From assembly GCF_000185965.1 (NCBI RefSeq), contig NC_014924.1:2294001-2358000 (forward strand): DNA of 64,000 nucleotides. Direction: 5' to 3'. The notes under the pieces were generated by a model. The model searched no databases. It worked only from the letters and a program-made list of their open reading frames with translations, and was not told the origin of the DNA. The position numbers and the translations under genes were made by a program. This stretch comes from Pseudoxanthomonas suwonensis 11-1. GTDB lineage: Bacteria > Pseudomonadota > Gammaproteobacteria > Xanthomonadales > Xanthomonadaceae. Positions 57,785 to 64,000 of the stretch are shown in pieces; position 1 is the first letter of the stretch, and each line of letters opens with the position of its first letter.

Positions 57785-58618
57785 ATGCACCTGCCTCCCC
57801 AGCCCCTGCGCACCCGCCTGGTCAACACCGGGCATATCGAACTATGGCCTGCCTGCCTGCTGCGCGCACGCGGCAACACCGACGCCCGCGCCATCGCCCA
57901 GTCCCACACCGTGCTGCGGCGCAAGCGCGACGGCCGTTACCTGGCCACGGTGCGCGACGAGGGCGTGCTGGCGCTGGTGCCGAGGCTGGCGCGCGAGCCG
58001 GGCATCGACGAGGCGCTGGACGCACTGGCCGCGGACGAGGCGCACCCCGGTCGCGGCCCGCTGCCGCCACCGGGCTTCCTGCCGCTTGAACGCCTGCAGC
58101 AGCGCCTGGCCGCTCTGGGCATCGACGCCGAAGCCTACGAGTCACGCACCGGCCTGGAGCCGCTGCCCGAACCCGAATGGCTGGCCTTCGCCGGTCGCGA
58201 CCGCTGGCAGCGACCACTGTGGCTGCTGCCCGGCGCTGCCCGCGCCTGGCTGGCGATGCGCCGCGCCGCCGGGGCCGACGGCGTGGCGCTGGAAGCCATC
58301 TCCGGCTACCGCAGCCACGATTACCAGCTGGGCATCTTCGAGCGGAAGCTGGCGCGCGGGCAGACGCTGGACCGGATCCTCACGGTCAACGCGGCTCCCG
58401 GCTACAGCGAGCACCACGACGGCAGGGCGCTGGACATCGGCACGCCTGGCGAACCGCCGGCCGAGGAATCGTTCGAGTCCACCGCCGCCTTCGCCTGGCT
58501 GCAGGCCCATGCCGCGGCCTTCGGCTTCCGCATGAGCTATCCGCGCGACAACCCGCACGGCATCGTCTACGAACCCTGGCACTGGCGCTTCCACGGCGAT
58601 GCCGGCGCGGCCGCCTGA
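57785..58618 (+). CDS. D-alanyl-D-alanine carboxypeptidase, VanY/M15B type
   Basis: Protein of 277 residues. The C-terminal half carries the LAS-type zinc peptidase motifs: AISGYRSHDYQLGIFERKL, then SEHHDGRALDIGTP (zinc His and Asp), and a final EPWHWRFHG with the catalytic Glu and zinc His. The N-terminal 110 residues are not recognised and no signal peptide is present at the ATG, which is odd for a wall enzyme. Its end overlaps the start of the FAD lipoprotein gene by 20 bases. Confidence 0.88.
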   Translation: MHLPPQPLRTRLVNTGHIELWPACLLRARGNTDARAIAQSHTVLRRKRDGRYLATVRDEGVLALVPRLAREPGIDEALDALAADEAHPGRGPLPPPGFLPLERLQQRLAALGIDAEAYESRTGLEPLPEPEWLAFAGRDRWQRPLWLLPGAARAWLAMRRAAGADGVALEAISGYRSHDYQLGIFERKLARGQTLDRILTVNAAPGYSEHHDGRALDIGTPGEPPAEESFESTAAFAWLQAHAAAFGFRMSYPRDNPHGIVYEPWHWRFHGDAGAAA

Positions 58619-60041
58619 GCCAGGACGTCGCCGCTTCATCGGAGCCGCGCTGGCGATGGGCGCCGGCGCTTCCCTGGCCGGCTGCCGGGCACCGGCGCCC
58701 CAGGCAGGCATCGATGCCGGCGACATCGCCGCCCTCGACCACACCCGCATAGCCGGCATCGTCCGCCCGCCTGGCACCGCCGGCGTCGCGGCCGCTCTGC
58801 AACGCTGGGAGGGAGCGGTGTGCATCGCGGGCGGCCGCTACAGCATGGGCGGGCAGACCCGTGCTCCGCGCGCGCTGCAGCTGGACCTGTCGCGCATGGA
58901 CCGCCTGCTCTGGCTGGACGCATCCGCGCTGCGTGCCCGGGTGCAGGCGGGCATGCGTTGGCGCCGCCTGCAGGAGCTGCTCGATCCGCACGACCTGTCG
59001 GTCAAGGTCATGCAGAGCTACAGCAACTTCAGCATCGGTGGTTCGGTATCGGTCAACTGCCACGGCCGCTACGTGGGCCACGGCGCGATCGCCGGCACGG
59101 TGCGTGCGCTACAACTGGTGGATGCTTCGGGCCAGGTTCGCGAGCTGTCACGCGAGAGTGACGGCGAACTGTTCGGCGCGGTGCTTGGCGGTTACGGCGG
59201 CCTGGGCGTGGTCACCGAGGTCGAGCTGGACCTGGCGCCCAACACCGCGATCGCCCGCCATGCCCGGCGTGTCTCCCTTGACGAGTACCCGGACTGGTTC
59301 GGCAGCGAAGTACTGGCCGATCCCACGGTGGTGCTGCACAACGCCGACCTGGCGCCACCGGCATTCGACGCACCCGTGGCAGTGACCTGGCGCCGCACCG
59401 CGGCCCCGCTCACGGACGCACGCCGGCTGCTGCCCACCGGGGCGCGTTACACCCGCGAACAGAACCTGATCTGGGCGGCAACCGAGCTGCCCGCCGGACA
59501 CCGCGTGCGCGACCGGGTGCTCACCGAAGGCGTGCTCGCCGAGCCCCGGGTGGTCATGCGCAACCTCGAGGCCAGCCTGGATGTGGCCTCGCTGGAGCCC
59601 CGCACGCGCCGGGTCTCCACCTACCTGTTGCAGGAGTACTTCGTGCCGGTGGCCGCGTTCGCCCCGTTCGCGCGCAGCATGGCCCGCATCCTGCGCGAGG
59701 CCGAAGTCGAGGCGTTGAACATCTCCATCCGCCATGCCCCGGCCGACACCACCTCGCTGCTGCGCTGGGCACCGGAACCGGTGTTCTGCTTCGTGCTGTA
59801 CCACAAGCAGCGCAGCTGGCAGCGCGCCGAGCAGGCGGCCGCCGCCTGGACCCGCAGGCTGGTCGATGCCGCCCTGGACCATGGCGGCCGGTACTACCTG
59901 CCGTACCGGCTGCACGCGAGCCAGGCGCAGTTCCTGCGCGCCTATCCAGGGGCGAGCGATTACGCCGCCCTCAAGCACCGGATCGACCCGGACCAGCGCT
60001 TCCGCAACCTGCTGCTGGACCGCTACCTCCCCCGGGCCTGA
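58599..60041 (+). CDS. FAD-linked oxidoreductase, exported lipoprotein
   Basis: Protein of 480 residues of the VAO/PCMH flavoprotein family (L-gulonolactone oxidase-like). The N-terminus has a twin-arginine motif (RRRFIGAALAMGAGASLAGC) and lipobox, so it is probably exported folded via Tat and anchored. The FAD-binding domain shows CIAGGRYSMGGQTRAP, NFSIGGSVSVNCHGRYVG and GYGGLGVVTEVELDLAP; a substrate-binding C-terminal half follows. Substrate unknown. The ATG at 58599 overlaps the VanY gene by 20 bases, so the two are coupled. Confidence 0.85.
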   Translation: MPARPPEPGRRRFIGAALAMGAGASLAGCRAPAPQAGIDAGDIAALDHTRIAGIVRPPGTAGVAAALQRWEGAVCIAGGRYSMGGQTRAPRALQLDLSRMDRLLWLDASALRARVQAGMRWRRLQELLDPHDLSVKVMQSYSNFSIGGSVSVNCHGRYVGHGAIAGTVRALQLVDASGQVRELSRESDGELFGAVLGGYGGLGVVTEVELDLAPNTAIARHARRVSLDEYPDWFGSEVLADPTVVLHNADLAPPAFDAPVAVTWRRTAAPLTDARRLLPTGARYTREQNLIWAATELPAGHRVRDRVLTEGVLAEPRVVMRNLEASLDVASLEPRTRRVSTYLLQEYFVPVAAFAPFARSMARILREAEVEALNISIRHAPADTTSLLRWAPEPVFCFVLYHKQRSWQRAEQAAAAWTRRLVDAALDHGGRYYLPYRLHASQAQFLRAYPGASDYAALKHRIDPDQRFRNLLLDRYLPRA

Positions 60042-60059
60042 GCGGCCCGGCAGAAACGC

Positions 60060-60073
60060 TTGAGCCTGATCAA
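60060..60073. promoter_or_regulatory. FNR/CRP-type box upstream of cytochrome b561
   Basis: TTGAGCCTGATCAA matches TTGAT-N4-ATCAA at 9 of 10 positions. Its centre (60066.5) predicts a start near 60108, with a -10-like CATACT at 60096-60101 and the ATG 23 bases later at 60131. Confidence 0.65.
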
Positions 60074-60130
60074 GATGCCAAGCCTGGTGCCTTCACATAC
60101 TCGGGATCCCAAGGTCCCGCAGGCATCGCC

Positions 60131-60673
60131 ATGGCCGTCGTCCAGGTCTCCCGCTACCGCCCCCCGCTCATCGCCCTGCACTGGCTGACCCTGCTGTTGC
60201 TGGTGGCGGTGTACGCGACCATGGAACTGCGCGGGTTCTTCCCGCGCGGCAGTGCCCCGCGCGAGCTGATGAAGACCTCGCACTACTTCCTCGGGCTGTC
60301 GGTGTTCTTCCTGACCTGGGTACGGCTGGCGCTGCGTGCCACCGGCACCGCGCCGCCGATCATGCCGGCGCCACCACGGTGGCAGATGCTGCTGGCCAGG
60401 CTGGTCGCGCTGTCGCTGTACGCGCTGATGCTGTCCATGCCGGTGCTTGGCTACCTGGTCCTCAACGCCCACGGCCACGCGCCGGCGATCGGCGGCTGGT
60501 CGCTGCCGGTTCTGTTCGACCTGCGGCCAGAGCTGGGCGACCTGCTGGAGCGGTGGCACGAGGCGATCGCCTTCGCCGGCTACTGGCTGGCGGGCCTGCA
60601 TGCGGCCGCGGCGGTCTACCACCACCACTTCCGCCACGACGACACCTTGTTGCGGATGTCGCTGCGCGGCTGA
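60131..60673 (+). CDS. Cytochrome b561
   Basis: Di-haem membrane cytochrome of 180 residues with four helices (about 15-33, 50-68, 88-108 and 147-165). Likely haem ligands are H16 (IALHWLTLLLL), H54 (KTSHYFLGL), H138 (RWHEAIAF) and H151 (AGLHAAAAVYHHHF). Of this family, members take electrons from quinol or reduce superoxide. The FNR-type box upstream suggests low-oxygen expression. It could serve the exported FAD protein encoded just before, but this is inference. Confidence 0.92.
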   Translation: MAVVQVSRYRPPLIALHWLTLLLLVAVYATMELRGFFPRGSAPRELMKTSHYFLGLSVFFLTWVRLALRATGTAPPIMPAPPRWQMLLARLVALSLYALMLSMPVLGYLVLNAHGHAPAIGGWSLPVLFDLRPELGDLLERWHEAIAFAGYWLAGLHAAAAVYHHHFRHDDTLLRMSLRG

Positions 60674-60677
60674 GGCC

Positions 60678-61358
60678 TCAGTCCTGCGAGCGGTTGGTGC
60701 GCGGCGCGGTGACGTCGCCACCGGCGCCGTCGGCGATCCGCCACAGGTAAAGGCTGGCGTAGGTGCGGTACGGACCCCAGGCATGGCCGCGCGCGGCCAG
60801 CACCGTCGGCGTGGGCGGCACCTCCAGCCCATCGACCAGCTGCGCGCCACGGCGCACGCCAAGATCGTCCACCGGCAGCACGTCGGGCCGGCCAAGGCGG
60901 AACATCAGCATCATCTCCACCGTCCACCGGCCGATGCCACGGATCGGCACCAGCGCTTCCACGATCTGGTCCGGATCCATGTACGACATGCGCCGCAGGC
61001 CGGGGATCTCGCCGCGGGCCTCGCGCGCGGCGAGGTCGCGCAGGGCCAGGGTCTTGTTGCCGGACACGCCGCAGGCACGCAGGGTGGCGTCGTCGACCCG
61101 GGACAGGGTGTCGTGGTGCAGGCGCTTGCTGCCGATCGCCGCCTCGACCCGGCCGACGATGGTGGACGCGGCCTTGCCCGAGAGCTGCTGGTAGAGGATC
61201 GCCCGCGCCAGTGCATCGACCGGGTCGAAGCTGCTTCGCCAGCCGGCTTCCGGCGGCAACGGGCCGATCCGGCGCATCCACGACCCGAGCCTGCGGTCGC
61301 GACGGACCAGGTGGTCCCAGGCCGCCTGCACGTCGAAGCCGCGGGCGTGGCGCGGCAT
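60678..61358 (-). CDS. DNA-3-methyladenine glycosylase II (AlkA-like)
   Basis: Base-excision repair enzyme of 226 residues, HhH-GPD superfamily. Landmarks are DALARAILYQQLSGKAASTI, the helix-hairpin-helix LVPIRGIGRWTVEMMLMF, and the catalytic Asp in VLPVDDLGVRRG, then GPYRTYASLYLWR. It lacks the N-terminal extra domain of E. coli AlkA, as many bacterial relatives do. It is two bases from the DUF423 gene, so they are likely cotranscribed. Confidence 0.92.
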   Translation of the reverse strand: MPRHARGFDVQAAWDHLVRRDRRLGSWMRRIGPLPPEAGWRSSFDPVDALARAILYQQLSGKAASTIVGRVEAAIGSKRLHHDTLSRVDDATLRACGVSGNKTLALRDLAAREARGEIPGLRRMSYMDPDQIVEALVPIRGIGRWTVEMMLMFRLGRPDVLPVDDLGVRRGAQLVDGLEVPPTPTVLAARGHAWGPYRTYASLYLWRIADGAGGDVTAPRTNRSQD

Positions 61359-61360
61359 GG

Positions 61361-61738
61361 CTAGCGCGCCCTCAGCACCGAGACCGCCCAGGCCAGCCAG
61401 CCGGCCATCATCAGCATGCCGCCGGCCGGTGCCAGCCGGGTCGGCAGGCCCGCGAGCGCACCACCGGCGAGGCTGCCGGCGAACAGCAAGGTGCCCAGCA
61501 GCACGGCCAGCAATGCGACCTTCGCCAGTCGTCCGGCAGCGCGCGGCCACAGTGCCGCCAGGGCCACGCCGTGGCCGAAGGCATAGAGGGCGGCGGTCTG
61601 CAGGTTGGAGCGGGCGTGCGGATCCTCGACGCCGTGCGAGGCATAGGCCGACAGGCCGATCGCCAGCGCCGCCAGCACCGCACCGGTCGCGGCCGGCCAG
61701 GCAACCGGGTTGGCCGGGACGTGCGTGGTTCCACTCAT
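61361..61738 (-). CDS. DUF423 membrane protein
   Basis: Protein of 125 residues with four membrane helices. It matches DUF423 (YgdD-like): AIGLSAYASHGVED, then TAALYAFGHGVALAAL and LFAGSLAGGALAG, ending PAGGMLMMAGWLAWAVSVL. Function unknown. It is the first gene of a two-gene unit with the DNA glycosylase. Confidence 0.9.
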   Translation of the reverse strand: MSGTTHVPANPVAWPAATGAVLAALAIGLSAYASHGVEDPHARSNLQTAALYAFGHGVALAALWPRAAGRLAKVALLAVLLGTLLFAGSLAGGALAGLPTRLAPAGGMLMMAGWLAWAVSVLRAR

Positions 61739-61770
61739 GCCGCATCCTCCATGGGCCGCAGCCTAAACGA

Positions 61771-61794
61771 AAAGCGCCGCTTCCGCGGCGCTTT
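61771..61794 (-). terminator. Rho-independent terminator
   Basis: AAAGCGCCGC and GCGGCGCTTT form a 10-bp stem with loop TTCC. On the minus strand it lies 38 bases past the stop of the SRPBCC-GyrI gene (stop at 61833) and ends in a T-rich tail. Confidence 0.85.
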
Positions 61795-61832
61795 CCGGGT
61801 TGCCAGGACCGGCCAGGGGCCGGCCGGCGGTC

Positions 61833-63017
61833 TTACTTGACCTGCCAGTACACGTCGTACTCGCCCTCGGCGGTAAAGGCCTTGTCGACCCCACCTTCCC
61901 AGACTTCGTACGGACGGTCGGTGACCTCGTAGCCGTTGGTGGTCGCCCAGGCACGGACCGAGTTGCGGACCGCGTCCAGCTCGGCCATGAAGCCGGTGAA
62001 CGAACCGAACGCGGCACGACCGGCCTTGGTGCGGACGTATTCGACCGGGGCGCCGTCCGGGATCTTGACCTGCAGCGGCTCGCCGGAAGCGGCAACCGGG
62101 GCGGCGAAGGCGGCAGCCTTGGCCTTGGCGGCTTCGGCGGCGGCGTCCTCGGCATCACCCTCGCCCTCGCCTTCGGCGGCAGCAGCCGCGGCCGGAGCGG
62201 CCGAGCCCTTGCGGCGGACCGGCAGGGCGACGTCGAACGCGTACTTCTCGGCGCCGAAGTCGGTGGTGATGATGCGCACCGGGCCGGCGGCTTCCAGGTT
62301 GTTGGCATCGAGCGTGCGCTTGATCCACTCCTGGTTGTTCTTGATCGACTGCTTGATCGCCTCGTTGCTGCGATCGACGTTGCCGGCGTTGACCACCAGC
62401 AGGTCCTCGGCCGGGACCTCGACGAGCTTCAGGTCACGCAGCGGGATGCCGTCGGCGCGGTAGTCGAAGTTCGGCACCGAAGCCAGCATGTTGGTCATGC
62501 GGCCCAGGCCCATCTTCATGTCGTCGCCGACGTGGCGGCTGACGTACAGGCCGGCGTAACGGCCGATCAGGTCCCAGCCGTAGTCGACGTCGTAGGTCTG
62601 GGTGATCTTGACGTTGCGGTTGTTCTTGCCGGTCGGCTCGAGCAGGAACTGCACGGTCTTGTCGTTGCCGCGGGCCACGTCGTCGACCTTGATCACGACC
62701 TTCTGGTTCGGGACGCTCTCGGTGATCTCCCAGCTGCCGGTGCCGATGCGGTCATCCTCGGAGACATAATCCAGGCGCGCGCCCACGCCGGACTCGGCGC
62801 CGGAGGTGCGCAGCTGGATCTTGGGATCGCGCAGAACCAGCGTATTCCAGTCCCTGAAGCGGCGCAGATTGTTCACCGTGTCGTACACGATGGTCATCTT
62901 GCGGTTGGTTTCCACGCTCTCGGAGATGTGGCGATGGTCGGGAAGGACGACACCGACCAGCAAGGCCAGGCCGGCCACGATCCCCAAGGCGATCAGGAAC
63001 TCGATAAGACGGGTCAT
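61833..63017 (-). CDS. Membrane-anchored SRPBCC and GyrI-like two-domain protein
   Basis: Protein of 394 residues. One N-terminal helix (about 5-24, EFLIALGIVAGLALLVGVVL) anchors it. Residues about 30-180 form an SRPBCC (polyketide cyclase-like) domain (KMTIVYDTVNNLRRFRDWN and GARLDYVSEDDRIGTGSW). The second half (about 195-394) resembles a GyrI/AraC-effector small-molecule-binding domain ending YEVWEGGVDKAFTAEGEYD. It is interrupted by a low-complexity Ala/Glu/Asp segment (AAAAAEGEGEGDAEDAAAEA, about 280-300). Ligand unknown. Confidence 0.8.
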   Translation of the reverse strand: MTRLIEFLIALGIVAGLALLVGVVLPDHRHISESVETNRKMTIVYDTVNNLRRFRDWNTLVLRDPKIQLRTSGAESGVGARLDYVSEDDRIGTGSWEITESVPNQKVVIKVDDVARGNDKTVQFLLEPTGKNNRNVKITQTYDVDYGWDLIGRYAGLYVSRHVGDDMKMGLGRMTNMLASVPNFDYRADGIPLRDLKLVEVPAEDLLVVNAGNVDRSNEAIKQSIKNNQEWIKRTLDANNLEAAGPVRIITTDFGAEKYAFDVALPVRRKGSAAPAAAAAAEGEGEGDAEDAAAEAAKAKAAAFAAPVAASGEPLQVKIPDGAPVEYVRTKAGRAAFGSFTGFMAELDAVRNSVRAWATTNGYEVTDRPYEVWEGGVDKAFTAEGEYDVYWQVK

Positions 63018-63354
63018 TCAGGAGTCTCCGGGGCCGATTCCACGGCGTGTTTGCGATGCGAGCCGCGAATCGTAACAGGGTTCTGCGCGTGCGCGCAGCC
63101 GGATAAGCAACCGGGATCGTGATTGAACGGAATTCTTACATCGCGCCGGGGCCCCGGCCCTTGCGTGGCAAGGCCTGTGGCCATTCCATGCGTGGGTGCC
63201 TGGACGGCAATAAACCCCCGATTATCGGCGCCATACGCCAGCGTGGGGACATATATATGCCTGTGGCCGGGCCACGCATGGACCACCTTGGCACCCCGTT
63301 CCCGCTCCCCTGCCCCTCCCCGTCGCGACGCGCACACCCGCGCCGCCGCCGACC
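63018..63354. other. Intergenic region upstream of the SRPBCC-GyrI gene
   Basis: About 340 bases with no credible gene. It holds a small hairpin CTGCGCG/CGCGCAG (63083-63098), an AT-rich patch TTGAACGGAATTCTTACAT (63124-63142) and ATATATAT near 63250. The promoter of the minus-strand gene ending at 61833 should lie here. Confidence 0.4.
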
Positions 63355-63996
63355 TCACACCAGCTGCAGCTCGAAGGCCTTGAGCACTGCCCGGGTGCGG
63401 TCGCGCACGCCCAGCTTGCTCAGTATGTTGGACACGTGGTTCTTGATCGTGCCCTCGGCCACGCCCAGCGAGTTGGCGATCTCCTTGTTGGAGAAGCCGG
63501 AGGCCATCAGCCGCAGGATCTCGGTCTCGCGGTCGGTCAGCGGGTCCGGGCGGTCCAGGCTGACGAAGTCGTTGCGCATGTGCTCCAGGCCAGATAGCAG
63601 GCGCTGGGTGACCGCCGGCTGCACCAGCGAGCCGCCGCTGGCCACGGTCTGGATCGCCCCGACCAGCTGCTCCAGCGAGACGTCCTTGAGCAGGTAACCG
63701 CGGGCGCCGGCCTTGAGCCCGGCCAGCACCAGCTGGTCGTCGTCGAAGGTGGTCAGGATGATCGTCGGCGGCAGCTGCCCTGCCTGGGACAGGGTCTGCA
63801 GCGCCTCCAGCCCGGACATCACCGGCATGCGCATGTCCATCAGGACCACGTCCGGCGCGACCTGCGGGATCATCTCCACCGCCTGGCGGCCGTCGCCGGC
63901 CTCGGCGACCACCTCGATGCTTCCGTCCAGGGCCAGCAGGGACTTGATGCCCTGGCGCACCAGGGTCTGGTCGTCGACCAGGCAGACTCGGATCAT
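63355..63996 (-). CDS. NarL/FixJ-family response regulator
   Basis: Protein of 213 residues: receiver domain (about 1-120, phosphoacceptor Asp in PDVVLMDMRMPVMSG, conserved Lys in GYLLKDVS) and a LuxR-type helix-turn-helix (about 145-208, LTDRETEILRLMASGFSNKEIA and EGTIKNHVSNILSKLGVRDR). A partner histidine kinase is expected upstream on the same strand beyond the window end. Target genes unknown. Confidence 0.93.
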   Translation of the reverse strand: MIRVCLVDDQTLVRQGIKSLLALDGSIEVVAEAGDGRQAVEMIPQVAPDVVLMDMRMPVMSGLEALQTLSQAGQLPPTIILTTFDDDQLVLAGLKAGARGYLLKDVSLEQLVGAIQTVASGGSLVQPAVTQRLLSGLEHMRNDFVSLDRPDPLTDRETEILRLMASGFSNKEIANSLGVAEGTIKNHVSNILSKLGVRDRTRAVLKAFELQLV

Positions 63997-64000
63997 GGCA

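Overview
The window is GC-rich, densely coded chromosomal DNA from a gammaproteobacterium, most likely of the family Xanthomonadaceae/Lysobacteraceae (Pseudoxanthomonas, Luteimonas, Lysobacter or Stenotrophomonas type). The evidence is the very high GC with strong third-position bias, a small protein of the Xanthomonas-type DUF3247 family, and interspersed structured repeats of a kind I recall from this family. Genus and species cannot be fixed from the sequence alone. I saw no rRNA, tRNA, CRISPR array, prophage or replication origin.

Layout. 1-4776: glutamine synthetase-like and FAD oxidoreductase genes of polyamine (Puu-type) catabolism, a diguanylate cyclase and a bacteriohemerythrin. 4804-10269: two MFS transporters and small proteins (DUF3247, SRPBCC, SemiSWEET, DUF6522-like), then a HAD phosphatase. 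10271-16508: a large AsmA/TamB-like envelope protein, exonuclease III, a DUF72 protein, dapA and a lipocalin. 16584-21218: small hypothetical, stress and lipoprotein genes including ohr. 21317-26380: a P-type cation ATPase convergent with a PAS-PAS-GAF-GGDEF-EAL protein. 26381-30295: a poorly coding accessory stretch with a truncated hydrolase and a run of small membrane, secreted and lipoprotein genes. 30441-37073: the second half of amine catabolism (aldehyde dehydrogenase, XRE-cupin regulator, omega-aminotransferase, alanine dehydrogenase, CoA-acylating semialdehyde dehydrogenase). 37074-41041: DUF445, a CheY-like protein and an MshEN-repeat/CheX-like protein among structured repeats. 41042-51073: rlmKL, a decayed ABC-F gene next to an IS5-family element, a hydrolase, MOSC, amidase, tesB, EF-hand, bpt and an endonuclease-like lipoprotein. 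51119-54048: a five-gene roadblock/PAS/PhnD-like operon. 54064-63996: purT, an SPFH operon, a VanY-type peptidase, an FAD lipoprotein, cytochrome b561, a DNA glycosylase, DUF423, an SRPBCC protein and a NarL-type response regulator.

The most interesting theme is a dispersed set of FNR/CRP-type boxes (TTGAT-N4-ATCAA). They lie just upstream of four transcription units: bacteriohemerythrin, the DUF6522-like protein, the roadblock/PAS operon and cytochrome b561. Each is followed by a -10-like hexamer at the spacing expected for class II activation. The five-gene operon combines two roadblock/LC7-type proteins (one only predicted by pattern), a soluble Aer-like PAS domain with the FAD-contact residues, a cytosolic PhnD-like binding protein and a protein with a Cys-X2-Cys motif. 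I know of no described function for this combination, and it is the best candidate here for a new low-oxygen or redox signalling system.

The two amine-catabolism blocks probably work together: glutamylation of an amine, oxidation or transamination, aldehyde oxidation, and recycling of alanine and semialdehyde products. Second-messenger signalling is represented by the diguanylate cyclase, the EAL protein and the MshEN-repeat protein.
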